A stretch of 64,000 nucleotides of DNA. It comes from Paenarthrobacter sp. A20 (lineage in GTDB: Bacteria; Actinomycetota; Actinomycetes; Actinomycetales; Micrococcaceae). The DNA lies in the NCBI RefSeq assembly GCF_024168825.1, contig NZ_JALJWH010000002.1, forward strand, positions 122,508 through 186,507. Reading direction: 5' to 3'. The position numbers and the translations under genes are program-made. Shown here piece by piece: positions 33,243 to 41,548 of the stretch. Positions within the stretch are counted from its first letter, which is position 1. Each line of letters opens with the position of its first letter. The notes beneath the pieces are model-generated. The model saw only the letters and a list, made by a program, of their open reading frames with translations, did not search any database and was not told the DNA's origin.

Positions 33243-34447
33243 GCTCCATTGGTTGCTGTGGAAGGAACCGCCGAGGCCGCCAACCAGAGGCGGACCTCTT
33301 CGGTGTGTTCTCCCAGGTCCGGCGGTGCCATGTCATATCGGGCCGGGGTGGCTGAGAACGTGATGGGATTTCTGACCCCTGGAACCACCTTTGGCCCGCG
33401 ACCAACCTGAACAACCGGTTCCAAGCCGAGCTTCTGGGCATATTCCACACCCTGTTTGATGGTGTTGATAGGTCCGTTGGCGACCCCGGCCTCGTTGAGC
33501 TTCTCGAACCAGTGTTCTGCTGTTTGTGTCTTCAGCCGCTCGACCAGCAGCGGACGCAGTTCCTCGCGACGAGCGGTCCTGTTTGCGTTCTCCGCGAACC
33601 GAGGATCCTCCGCAAGTTCCGGAACGCCCAGGACCCGACAGAGTTTCTGGAACTGTACGTTATTGCCCGCCGTGACAATGAGGTCGTCATCGGCTGTGGG
33701 CAGGGCTTCATATGGGAAAAGGCTTGGATGTGCATTTCCCATTCGGAAGGGAGTGACACCTCCGGCGACATAGGCTGACGTTTGATTCACCAGGCCGCTC
33801 ATCGCCGACGCCATGAGGCTCGTTTCGATGTTCTGACCCTCGCCGGTGCGGTCACGGTGGTGCAGGGCGGCAAGAATACCAATTGCTGAATGCAGTCCTG
33901 CCATGACGTCGAAGACACTGATACCAGCACGGTACGGCTCGCCATGTGGGTCTCCGGTCAAGCTCATAAGCCCGGACATGGCCTGAACGATGAGATCGTA
34001 GCCCGGAAGCGAAGCGCCCTCTGCGGTGCCGAAGCCACTGATTGAGCAGTAGATGACCGCTTCATTGCGTTCACGAACGGAGCCATAGTCCAACCCAAAT
34101 CTCTTGAGTCCGCCGGGCTTAAAGTTCTCAATCACGACATCTGCACGAGCTGCAAGTTCCTTGGCGGCTGAAAGATCGTCGCCCTTCTTGAGATCCAAGA
34201 CAACGGACTTCTTATTCCTGTTGATTGCTGAATAGTACGTAGAAACTCCGTCTGGGCGGACTGGCGGGACCCAAGACCGGGTGTCGTCACCGGTCGGACT
34301 TTCCACCTTGATGACCTCGGCTCCCATGTCGGCCAGCAGCATGGTGGCATATGGGCCCGCGAGCACGCGGGAAAAATCGGCGATGACAATCCCGTCAAGG
34401 GGGCGTGCGGGTGCGTGAGCGGGCCCGTCTCCGGTGTGGCTGGTCAC
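33239..34447 (-). CDS. CaiB/BaiF-family (class III) CoA transferase
   Basis: 402 residues from the GTG at 34447, preceded by AAAGGACC; the frame is open to 34561, but the extra 38 residues overlap the operator region. Family signatures are RPLDGIVIADFSRVLAGPYATMLLADMGAEVIKVE, DDTRSW and the catalytic Asp region GYDLIVQAMSGLM. It moves CoA from a donor such as succinyl-CoA to a carboxylic acid. It is first gene of the leftward operon and is divergent from the IclR gene, with a palindromic operator 28 bases before its start. Relatives act on citramalate, oxalate, carnitine and benzylsuccinate. Confidence 0.9.
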   Translation of the reverse strand: MTSHTGDGPAHAPARPLDGIVIADFSRVLAGPYATMLLADMGAEVIKVESPTGDDTRSWVPPVRPDGVSTYYSAINRNKKSVVLDLKKGDDLSAAKELAARADVVIENFKPGGLKRFGLDYGSVRERNEAVIYCSISGFGTAEGASLPGYDLIVQAMSGLMSLTGDPHGEPYRAGISVFDVMAGLHSAIGILAALHHRDRTGEGQNIETSLMASAMSGLVNQTSAYVAGGVTPFRMGNAHPSLFPYEALPTADDDLIVTAGNNVQFQKLCRVLGVPELAEDPRFAENANRTARREELRPLLVERLKTQTAEHWFEKLNEAGVANGPINTIKQGVEYAQKLGLEPVVQVGRGPKVVPGVRNPITFSATPARYDMAPPDLGEHTEEVRLWLAASAVPSTATNGA

Positions 34448-34474
34448 GAATGGTCCTTTCGACCTCGAAGCAGT

Positions 34475-34493
34475 TTGTCCGCTAGGCGGACAA
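34475..34493. promoter_or_regulatory. IclR operator candidate TTGTCCGCTAGGCGGACAA (copy 1)
   Basis: Eight-base perfect arms with a TAG centre, between the divergent caiB and iclR genes. The inner 17 bases recur exactly at 35468-35484. The site is close to the caiB start and can also affect the regulator's own promoter. Confidence 0.8.
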
Positions 34494-34576
34494 GCGTCCG
34501 AATTTGTGGAATATTTATACAATGAAGGCTCTGGCGCAGAAGTGTCAAGGGTCACGGCCAACTATGGGAGATGGAA

Positions 34577-35380
34577 ATGGCGCAGCGAGGCATTGGACCC
34601 GACTTCATTGAGGCGCTGGCCAGAGGACTCGACGTTCTCAAGTGCTTTTCGCCCGATCAGCCCCGGATGAGTCTTAGTCAGGTGGCCCAGGCCGCCGATC
34701 TGACCCGGCCCACCGCGCGCAGGATTCTCCTGACTCTCGAAGAGCTCGGCTATGTACGCGCGGACAATGGCGTCTTTGGATTGATGCCGAAAGTCTTGGA
34801 GCTGGGGATGGCCTACATCGGGGCCCAAGGGCTTTGGGAGATGGCCCGACCGCATCTTGAGGACCTCGTGCGGCGAACAGGAGAGTCGTCCTCGATGGCG
34901 CAGCTGGACGGCTCGGACATTATCTACGTGGCGCGGGTAGCTGTCCCGAAGCTCATCGCTCTTCGCGTCGACATCGGCACGCGCTTCCCGGCCCTGCGGA
35001 CCTCCCAGGGGAAGATTCTCCTGGCCTCGCTTCCGGAGGCGGAGGCTCTGGAAGCCCTCGCTCAACCGTCCCGATCCGGACTTCCAGGGGATGGTGCTTT
35101 GGATCGGGATGCAGTTTTGGGACTTTTGAGTGAAGTTCGGACCAGGGGGTGGGCGCTGGCCGATGAGGAACTGGCGCCGGGTGTGCGCTCGATATCGGTC
35201 GGCGTCCGGGACGGGTCAAACGTGGTGCGGGCTTCCATGAACGTCACAGTCCACGCCCAGGAGACAAGTGTTGAAAAGCTCACGGGCGAATACCTTCCCA
35301 TGCTTCAGGATGCTGCCGCAGCGGCCGGACTGGACTGGGCGCGGTGGCAGGCTCGTCCCGTCAAGTCTTTGGGCAGGTAA
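34577..35380 (+). CDS. IclR-family regulator, PcaR/PobR-like
   Basis: 267 residues from the ATG at 34577, which has GGGAG six bases upstream; the ATG at 34571 touches that site. The N-terminal winged HTH (MSLSQVAQAADLTRPTARRILLTL) is followed by an IclR effector domain (MAQLDGSDIIYVARV, GTRFPALRTSQGKILLA, ADEELAPGVRSISVGVRD). Members of this branch respond to aromatic acids or their ring-fission products. It sits between the two operons that carry identical palindromes, so it most likely controls both. Confidence 0.92.
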   Translation: MAQRGIGPDFIEALARGLDVLKCFSPDQPRMSLSQVAQAADLTRPTARRILLTLEELGYVRADNGVFGLMPKVLELGMAYIGAQGLWEMARPHLEDLVRRTGESSSMAQLDGSDIIYVARVAVPKLIALRVDIGTRFPALRTSQGKILLASLPEAEALEALAQPSRSGLPGDGALDRDAVLGLLSEVRTRGWALADEELAPGVRSISVGVRDGSNVVRASMNVTVHAQETSVEKLTGEYLPMLQDAAAAAGLDWARWQARPVKSLGR

Positions 35381-35467
35381 AGATGCCCGTCTCTTCCATC
35401 CCCATTCCTGTGACGCTTGACACCCTGCTGTGGCTCCTGTCACCATCATCCCAGTAGAACGTACAGG

Positions 35468-35484
35468 TGTCCGCTAGGCGGACA
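35468..35484. promoter_or_regulatory. IclR operator candidate TGTCCGCTAGGCGGACA (copy 2)
   Basis: Identical to the core of 34475-34493 and 19 bases before the start of the FAD hydroxylase gene. Two exact copies flanking one regulator gene strongly suggest a shared regulon. Confidence 0.8.
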
Positions 35485-35503
35485 ATTCAGGAGATGAGAA
35501 CCA

Positions 35504-37144
35504 ATGAGTCACCTTACGGGCAACGAGGCCCCTACGGTCGCAACGACCAGTACTGCGGATGAGGACTTCGACGTCATCGTGGTGGGATACGGTCCCGTCG
35601 GCAGGTTGCTGGCGCTAAAGCTAGGGCGGAGGGGCCACCGCGTAGCCGTGGTGGAGCGCCAGGAACAGGTGTATCCGCTGCCGCGAGCTGTGCATTTCGA
35701 CGATGAAATCGGGCGGATCTTCCAGTCCGTGGGCGCCGGCCCGGACAAGATGTCCGAAGTGGTCGAACCCTACGACGACTTCTACGAGTGGCGGAACGCT
35801 ACCCATGAAACAATCCTGCGATTGGATTGGCGTAACGCCGGTCCGTCGGGATGGAACGTCAGCAACTTCTTCTACCAGCCAGGCATGGAGAATTTCCTAA
35901 ACTCCAAGGTGATGGAACTCGATACCGTCAGCTTGCTGCGCGGGTGGGAAGCAATCACGCACACAGAAACCGCCGACCGCGTAAATCTCCAGCTGCGCAA
36001 CACGTCCAGCGATGAGCGCAAGGTCTTCAGCGCCCGCTACATCATCGGCGCCGACGGAGCGAACAGCAAGGTGCGGGACTGGATCGGCACGGCCATGACC
36101 GATCTGGGATACTTCCACGACTGGCTTGTTGTGGATCTGCTCCCGACCAATCCCCTCCAGATCGACCCTCCTGCTTCCCAGTTCTGCGACCCGGCCAGGC
36201 CCACCACCGTCGTCCCCGGTGGTCCCGGTCGCCGTCGTTTCGAGTTCATGCGTCTTGAACACGAAACCAAAGAAGAGCTGAACACCGAAGCCCGCGCATG
36301 GGAGCTTCTGAAAGACTGGGGTGTCACACCAGATACCGCCACAATGGAGCGTCACACCGTCTACACCTTCCAGGCGCGCTGGTGTGACCAGTGGCGCCGC
36401 GGTCGTCTGCTCCTTGCAGGGGACTCAGCGCACCTGATGCCACCCTTCGCAGGTCAGGGTATGTGCTCCGGTCTGCGCGATGCTGCAAACCTTGAGTGGA
36501 AGCTGGACCTTGTGCTCCGAGGTTTAGCGCCCGACAGTATCTTGGACACTTACGGATCCGAACGGTCCGAACACGTGCGCCATTTTATCGAGCGCTCGAT
36601 GCAGCTTGGCGAAGTCATCTGCCTCACCGACGAGGCCGAAGCCCGAGCCCGCGATGCCGCAATGGCCAAAGACATCGCCGACGGAACTTCTATGCCTCCA
36701 CGCCCGCTTCCGCGGCTGGGTGATGGTCTTCACCGAGACGATGCCGGGGGCGGTACGCTCGCGATACAGGCACCTGTGCGGAACGGAACCCAGCCATCAC
36801 TCTTCGACGACGCGCTCGGGTCAGCGGGCACGCTCTTGCTGCGAACCGCGGCTGACCGGAGCCGGCTGTCCGCAGAAAGCGCTGATGATCTCGCAAACCT
36901 GGGATTCAAGGTCATCTCCTTCGCCTCCTCTCAAACGGAGTCAACGGCGGTGGACAGCACTGGTGCCTACGCGCAATGGTTCGATGCCTTGGATGCAGAT
37001 GCGGTCCTTGTTCGCCCGGATTTCTACATTTATGGAGTTGCCAAATCTGATGATCTCTCCACCCTCGTCGAGGAATTCCTGACAACTGTCGGCATGGCAA
37101 CCACGCCGGTACCAACCCGCGGTTTGAGCACTGCAGCGCTCTGA
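35504..37144 (+). CDS. MhpA-like FAD-dependent aromatic hydroxylase
   Basis: 546 residues, matching class A flavin monooxygenases of the 3-(3-hydroxyphenyl)propionate/phenol hydroxylase type. Motifs are the Rossmann GYGPVG near residue 28, the NAD(P)H/FAD motif IGADGANSKVRDWIG near 186, and the FAD ribityl motif LAGDSAHLMPPFAGQGMCSG near 305, followed by a thioredoxin-like C-terminal domain. It would hydroxylate a phenolic ring ortho to an existing OH, making a substrate for ring cleavage. First gene of the rightward operon, with AGGAG before the ATG and the IclR palindrome upstream. Phloroglucinol or a related polyphenol is the inferred substrate. Confidence 0.88.
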   Translation: MSHLTGNEAPTVATTSTADEDFDVIVVGYGPVGRLLALKLGRRGHRVAVVERQEQVYPLPRAVHFDDEIGRIFQSVGAGPDKMSEVVEPYDDFYEWRNATHETILRLDWRNAGPSGWNVSNFFYQPGMENFLNSKVMELDTVSLLRGWEAITHTETADRVNLQLRNTSSDERKVFSARYIIGADGANSKVRDWIGTAMTDLGYFHDWLVVDLLPTNPLQIDPPASQFCDPARPTTVVPGGPGRRRFEFMRLEHETKEELNTEARAWELLKDWGVTPDTATMERHTVYTFQARWCDQWRRGRLLLAGDSAHLMPPFAGQGMCSGLRDAANLEWKLDLVLRGLAPDSILDTYGSERSEHVRHFIERSMQLGEVICLTDEAEARARDAAMAKDIADGTSMPPRPLPRLGDGLHRDDAGGGTLAIQAPVRNGTQPSLFDDALGSAGTLLLRTAADRSRLSAESADDLANLGFKVISFASSQTESTAVDSTGAYAQWFDALDADAVLVRPDFYIYGVAKSDDLSTLVEEFLTTVGMATTPVPTRGLSTAAL

Positions 37145-37548
37145 TGCAACTGCTTGACCCTTTCACTCCGCCCGAAGTACGTTGCCTGATCGAGAATTTC
37201 CTGGCGGCGTACACCGATGCCGTGGACGCCCAAGACGCACAGGCAGCTGCGACGCTGCTATCAGCGGCAGCGCTCCACTTCAAAGGCGATCCGCCTTTGC
37301 ACGGCGAGGAGGACATCGGCGCGTTCTACGCATCAGCCTTCCTCGACCCATCCCGTACTCACCACCTGATCACCAACCTGAGGACTTCCCTCGTCGGCGT
37401 CGACGCCGAGTACACCGCCATCTACCAACGATGGTCCGTGGCCGATCCCACGAACCCCGTCTGCGAAGCCATCGGCCGCTACGCCGGCCGATTCACATTG
37501 ACAGCAGCTGGCCCCACCTGGGTCGAGCACCGAGTCATCACCACCTAA
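37144..37548 (+). CDS. SnoaL-like (NTF2-fold) protein
   Basis: 134 residues of the NTF2/SnoaL type: a helical start (LIENFLAAYTDAVDAQDAQAAATLL), HFKGDPPLHGEEDIGAFYASAF, then beta strands ending in WVEHRVITT. Such small cone-shaped proteins act as isomerases, hydratases or dehydratases, or as accessory subunits. It overlaps the hydroxylase stop (TGATG), so the two are translationally coupled and may act on the same intermediate. No catalytic residue can be assigned. Confidence 0.75.
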   Translation: MQLLDPFTPPEVRCLIENFLAAYTDAVDAQDAQAAATLLSAAALHFKGDPPLHGEEDIGAFYASAFLDPSRTHHLITNLRTSLVGVDAEYTAIYQRWSVADPTNPVCEAIGRYAGRFTLTAAGPTWVEHRVITT

Positions 37549-37726
37549 ACGTGCGTGCGGTGTCCCACCTAATGGAACTTAGTGCTGGTTTATCTATCTC
37601 CATACCGTGTCAGACGGTCACCAGCAGCCAGAGGCAGACCCTAGACGGCCTCCTGAATGCACCTTCTCGAACTCAATCTCTTTGGGTAGTTGCACACCCA
37701 CTCTTGCCATCCAGAAAGGCCCGACC

Positions 37727-39001
37727 ATGTCACACCCATCCCCAGCCGGGGTAGTAGTCCCGACCAGCAGAGGCGGCCTCGTCATAGGAATCTGCGCCGC
37801 CATGATCCTCTTTGATGGATATGACCTCATCGTCTTCGGCAACGTCATCCCGTCGCTGATCGCTGAGCCTGGGTGGCAAGTCACGCCAGCCATTGCAGGA
37901 CGTATAGCATCTCTAACCCTCGTTGGCATGCTCATCGGCGCTCTCGTGGCCGGTACCTTGTCCGACCGGTTGGGCCGCCGAAGCGTCGTCATCATCAGCC
38001 TGGCTTGGTTCTCCTTGACGATGGCCGCCTGCGCTGTGGCCCCGGATCCACGGGTATTTGAGATCGCCCGGATCATCGGTGGCTTGGGTCTCGGTGCCCT
38101 TTTCCCCACCGTTACGGCACTCGTCATCGAAGTGGCACCGGAACGACGCAAAGCTCTGGCGTACTCTTTCACCCTTTTCGGCTACCTGGCCGGAGGTATC
38201 GTGGCCGGCATTCTTGCGTTGGCGCTCATTCCGACTCTAGGCTGGCGGTCGCTGTTCTGGGCGGGAGCGCTTCCAATCCTGTTGGTCCCTGTAGCGATGA
38301 AGTTCCTCCCGGAATCCCCTGCGTGGCTCGCAGCCAAGTCAGCACCAGCGTCACTCAAGGCCTCCCGCAAGAGCGCAATGTCTTCGATCTCGGCTCTATT
38401 CAAAGACGGCTTCGCGCGCAACACCATCCTGGCGTGGGGCGTGCAATTCTGCAGTCTGTTGCTTGTATTTGGAATGGTCAACTGGCTCCCCACCATCATG
38501 ATCAGCATGGGGTACAACCTGCAGTCGGCGCTGTTCTTCGCCGTAACGTTGAACGTGGGCGCGGCGGTAGGCTCCCTCATCGGGGCCCGGCTTGCAGATA
38601 AGGGTCTCACCAAGAAGGTGACGGCCGTTCTGTTCATTGTTGGCTGCCTCTCGGTCGCCGCGCTCAGCTTCGGGCCGCCCACCGCAGTCATGTTTGCCCT
38701 GGTTGCATTGGCCGGTGCGGGAACCCTTGGAACTCAGATCCTGGTCAACGTGTTTGTTAGTTCCATCTACCCTGCCCATATGCGGGGCACCGGGCTGGGC
38801 TGGGCGTTGGGGATCGGTCGGTTGGGCGCCATCGTCGGACCCCTGATTGGCGGTGCCATCCTTGGTGCCGGCATGCCGGCCCAATGGAATTTTTACATAT
38901 TTGCCCTCGTCGCAGCCCTGGGAATGCTTCTCGTGCTCCCCATTGCTGTGCAGGTCCGAGCCAATAATGCGACAAATAACGTCGACGCTGTAAGGAGCTA
39001 A
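37727..39001 (+). CDS. MFS transporter, aromatic acid:H+ symporter type
   Basis: 424 residues from the ATG at 37727, preceded by AGAAAGG. Twelve membrane segments, with the AAHS-type opening FDGYDLIVFGNVIPSL and the loop motif GTLSDRLGRRSVVI between helices 2 and 3. Members such as PcaK import protocatechuate, 4-hydroxybenzoate or gentisate with protons. The position between a flavin hydroxylase and an aromatic decarboxylase supports uptake of a hydroxybenzoate. The 178 bases before it hold nothing obvious. Confidence 0.9.
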   Translation: MSHPSPAGVVVPTSRGGLVIGICAAMILFDGYDLIVFGNVIPSLIAEPGWQVTPAIAGRIASLTLVGMLIGALVAGTLSDRLGRRSVVIISLAWFSLTMAACAVAPDPRVFEIARIIGGLGLGALFPTVTALVIEVAPERRKALAYSFTLFGYLAGGIVAGILALALIPTLGWRSLFWAGALPILLVPVAMKFLPESPAWLAAKSAPASLKASRKSAMSSISALFKDGFARNTILAWGVQFCSLLLVFGMVNWLPTIMISMGYNLQSALFFAVTLNVGAAVGSLIGARLADKGLTKKVTAVLFIVGCLSVAALSFGPPTAVMFALVALAGAGTLGTQILVNVFVSSIYPAHMRGTGLGWALGIGRLGAIVGPLIGGAILGAGMPAQWNFYIFALVAALGMLLVLPIAVQVRANNATNNVDAVRS

Positions 39002-39003
39002 CT

Positions 39004-39960
39004 ATGCTGAATGGATTGCGGGTCATCACCCTTGAAGAACACTTTGCTACCCCCGACTACAGCAAAGGCGAAGGCGGAAACTTCGTTCCGTCCTTTGCTG
39101 AATCAGTGGCACGGCGCATCAGCGATGTAGAAAACATTCGAATTCCGGAGATGGACCGGACCGGTATCGACATTCAGGTTCTCTCTTTGACGACGCCAGG
39201 CGTTCAAGGCGAAAGTGGGAGCGAAGACGCGGTCGTCAAAGCGAGACGCAGCAATGACGTTTTGGCCAAGGTCGTGAAGGAACACCCTGACCGGTTTGCT
39301 GCGTTCGGTGCCATCCCGACCCAGGACCCTCAAGAGGCCGTCAACGAACTCAAAAGGGTCGTCCTGGACCTTGGATTCAAGGGCGTATTGGTCAACGGCC
39401 ATACGAACGGCGTCTACTTGGACGATCCACGTTTCGACATTCTTTGGACGGAAATATCGAACCTGGGGGTTCCTCTTTACATCCACCCAGCTTTCTCACC
39501 ATCGCCGCTGGCACCGCTGAGCGGCTATCCCGAACTGGCGGGCCCGGTCTGGGGGTGGGGCTTTGAAACTGCCTCACATGCCTTGCGGCTAATAGCCGGC
39601 GGTGTCTTTGACCGGCACCCCGACGCGCAAATCCTGCTCGGCCACATGGGGGAGGGGCTACCGTTCACCCTCGACCGGCTCGATGACCGATGGGCAGTAC
39701 TCCAGCACTCCGTCCCATTGGAACGAAGGCCTTCCGACTACATCCGCGAAAATGTTTACGTCACGACCGCGGGAGTCGAAAGCGCAGCTCCGTTGCACTG
39801 TGCACTTGAGGCCTTGGGCAATGACCGTGTGCTGTTCTCCGTAGACTATCCATACCAATCAGCGGACACAGCAACTGCATTCCTGGCAGCAATCGACCTT
39901 GACCAATCCGCCAAAGCTGCTCTTGCGGGAGGAAATGCAGCCAAACTCCTCAGCTTGTGA
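39004..39960 (+). CDS. Amidohydrolase-family aromatic decarboxylase (resorcylate decarboxylase-like)
   Basis: 318 residues with AAGGAG before the ATG. It belongs to the ACMSD/gamma-resorcylate decarboxylase branch: the N-terminal metal motif is LEEHF (residues 10-14), like the ALEEHF of gamma-resorcylate decarboxylase. Further ligands lie in LYIHPAF near 160, LGHMGEG near 213 and FSVDYPY near 280. These enzymes remove the carboxylate from 2,6-dihydroxybenzoate-type acids without cofactors other than the metal. The nearby quercetinase makes 2,4,6-trihydroxybenzoate a logical substrate, giving phloroglucinol. Last gene of the IclR-linked operon. The hydrolase/hydratase members LigI/LigJ are less likely alternatives. 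Confidence 0.85.
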   Translation: MLNGLRVITLEEHFATPDYSKGEGGNFVPSFAESVARRISDVENIRIPEMDRTGIDIQVLSLTTPGVQGESGSEDAVVKARRSNDVLAKVVKEHPDRFAAFGAIPTQDPQEAVNELKRVVLDLGFKGVLVNGHTNGVYLDDPRFDILWTEISNLGVPLYIHPAFSPSPLAPLSGYPELAGPVWGWGFETASHALRLIAGGVFDRHPDAQILLGHMGEGLPFTLDRLDDRWAVLQHSVPLERRPSDYIRENVYVTTAGVESAAPLHCALEALGNDRVLFSVDYPYQSADTATAFLAAIDLDQSAKAALAGGNAAKLLSL

Positions 39961-40029
39961 GGTCAGAGTCACACGTCTGCAGCCCGAGTAGCGTTAGTGC
40001 GGCCAGCGACGAAGGCCGAAAGCTTTTGT

Positions 40030-40260
40030 CGCTGGCCAACCACGGGCCGATTCCGTTCCTGTCTCTACCCGGTCACGATGGGCGGGACTACTGTCTGCGA
40101 GAGATGGGATTCGATGCTGGGACCCTCGACTCCGGCGAGATGAGCTCCAATAACTACTCTCGGATCGGTCGCGGTCTGGATGAATCGGTTCATCTGCGGG
40201 CTTTCACCGATGTCCTCCGGTTACCAAAGCGGACGGATCGGGATTTTGGGTCGTGCTTGA
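40030..40260 (+). pseudogene. Relic of a GH78 alpha-L-rhamnosidase C-terminus
   Basis: One frame reads SCLYPVTMGGTTVCERWDSML from 40057, aligning with SWLYPVTMGATTVWERWDSML of the GH78 gene at 22417. A shift near 40120 gives GTLDSGEMSSNNY (compare GTVNPGEMTSFNHY). A second shift near 40150 returns to LGSVAVWMNRFICGLSPMSSGY (compare LGSVADWMHRTIGGIAPASPGY). The piece ends in a stop at 40260. It is a decayed fragment of about 75 codons. The rest of 39961-40495 contains no intact gene; weak protein-like stretches after 40270 were not identified. Confidence 0.85.
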
Positions 40261-40495
40261 CCGGTACGGCAGACGGTTCGTGCTGAGTTCAGACAACGAT
40301 TTAACGCGTTGGGCTTCCCAGGAGATGGAATCCATCACGTCGGTGAGGTCCAAGAACCTGCCGGTCTCATCACTGATACGGCTGGTGTTATTTTTTGGGC
40401 AGCCCTGGAACACCTGCAATCGGCCAGCGGCCGATGTTCCTCGGCGGTGAACCTGTATCCTTGCAGCTCATGGGTCCTGATTGTCTTGACTGTTG

Positions 40496-41548
40496 TCAGA
40501 TGCCGTGGGCGCGTACTCGTTCTGGCGGGCCGCCGACCACTACGAGGTCCAGGTCCTGCGCGGACTGTAAGCCAGCCATGACGATGGACGGATTAATGAG
40601 TCCTTCGGTGTAAACCTTGTCACCGGTTGCGATGCTGGTTGCCTCGAAGAATGGCTCAAATATGTCGCCGGTCAGAAGTCCAAGCATTTGCGTGTTGTGT
40701 GCTGCGATGGAGAAGCTGTGGATGGTTCCGGCGGGGGCGTGGAGGAAGTCACCTTGGGTGAGCAGAACCTCTTCGCCGTTCACCCACAGCCAGATCCTGC
40801 CGGAGAGGCACAGGAAGTTTTCGGTGTGTTGCTGGTGGAAGTGGCGAACAATGTAGGGCTGGGGAGCAGACAGGGTATTGACGGCGAAGTACCTTCCCGC
40901 AGTGTTGCGGCCACGTGCGGTGTAGGAGTTGATGGCGTCAGGCCAGGCGCGATGTTCTCCGCCTCCTGAGCGCATGAAGTACGCCTCCGCACCTGCGGGG
41001 AGGTCTTCGTCCCACACGTCTTGCGCGCTGACCCGGGCCAGGTCATGCCGCTGGGCGGACCCCGGCAGGATCAGCCCGCCTGAAGCCTGATCTGTCGCCG
41101 GGTAGATGTGCTTTTCGGTCGATTCGCCCGATCCGAGCAGGATGTCCAAAGCCCCGCTTTGTGCGGAGAACAGCAACAGCTTCGTCATGTGACTGTGCAT
41201 CCGGTATGCGACGGGCGTTCCTTCCGGGACGTGGACTGAATCCCCGGCAGAGAGAAGGCGGCTCTGTCCGGGTAGCCAAAACTGCGCGCTGCCTTCCATC
41301 ACGTAGTAGGAGCGCTGCTGTCTGGGCAGACTGTGAAAGGCGACTTCGGTCCCTCGTGGGCCGAGGATGAAGGCAGCTTCGAATAGGCCGCCTGTGTCTG
41401 CTCCGCGGGCGATGATCGTCCATAGCTGCCCGTCGATTTCACGGCGGATACCTTCGCCCGAGGCAAGGTAGTAGGGCACCGGTTCCCCGGGCAATTCGTT
41501 GAGTACAGGGGAGAGGCGGTGCATAGCCTCAAGGTCGTTGACAGTCAC
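40496..41548 (-). CDS. Quercetin 2,3-dioxygenase-like bicupin
   Basis: 350 residues, close to Bacillus QdoI (about 337). The C-terminal cupin has an intact metal motif (VRHFHQQHTENFLCLSGRIWLW, then GDFLHAPAGTIHSF) and the family ending FEPFFEA. The N-terminal cupin (FHSLPRQQRSYYVMEG) has lost the usual His and Glu ligands. The enzyme would open the central ring of a flavonol with O2, releasing CO and a depside. It overlaps the upstream esterase gene by ATGA, and the esterase could split that depside. Another bicupin aromatic or diketone dioxygenase remains possible. Confidence 0.8.
   Translation of the reverse strand: MTVNDLEAMHRLSPVLNELPGEPVPYYLASGEGIRREIDGQLWTIIARGADTGGLFEAAFILGPRGTEVAFHSLPRQQRSYYVMEGSAQFWLPGQSRLLSAGDSVHVPEGTPVAYRMHSHMTKLLLFSAQSGALDILLGSGESTEKHIYPATDQASGGLILPGSAQRHDLARVSAQDVWDEDLPAGAEAYFMRSGGGEHRAWPDAINSYTARGRNTAGRYFAVNTLSAPQPYIVRHFHQQHTENFLCLSGRIWLWVNGEEVLLTQGDFLHAPAGTIHSFSIAAHNTQMLGLLTGDIFEPFFEATSIATGDKVYTEGLINPSIVMAGLQSAQDLDLVVVGGPPERVRAHGI

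Noticed and set aside
40253..40450. Short frames after the GH78 relic, one with an IHHVGEV segment
   Set aside because: Briefly suggested a VOC-type protein, but the match is too short and the frame lacks a start or any continuation.
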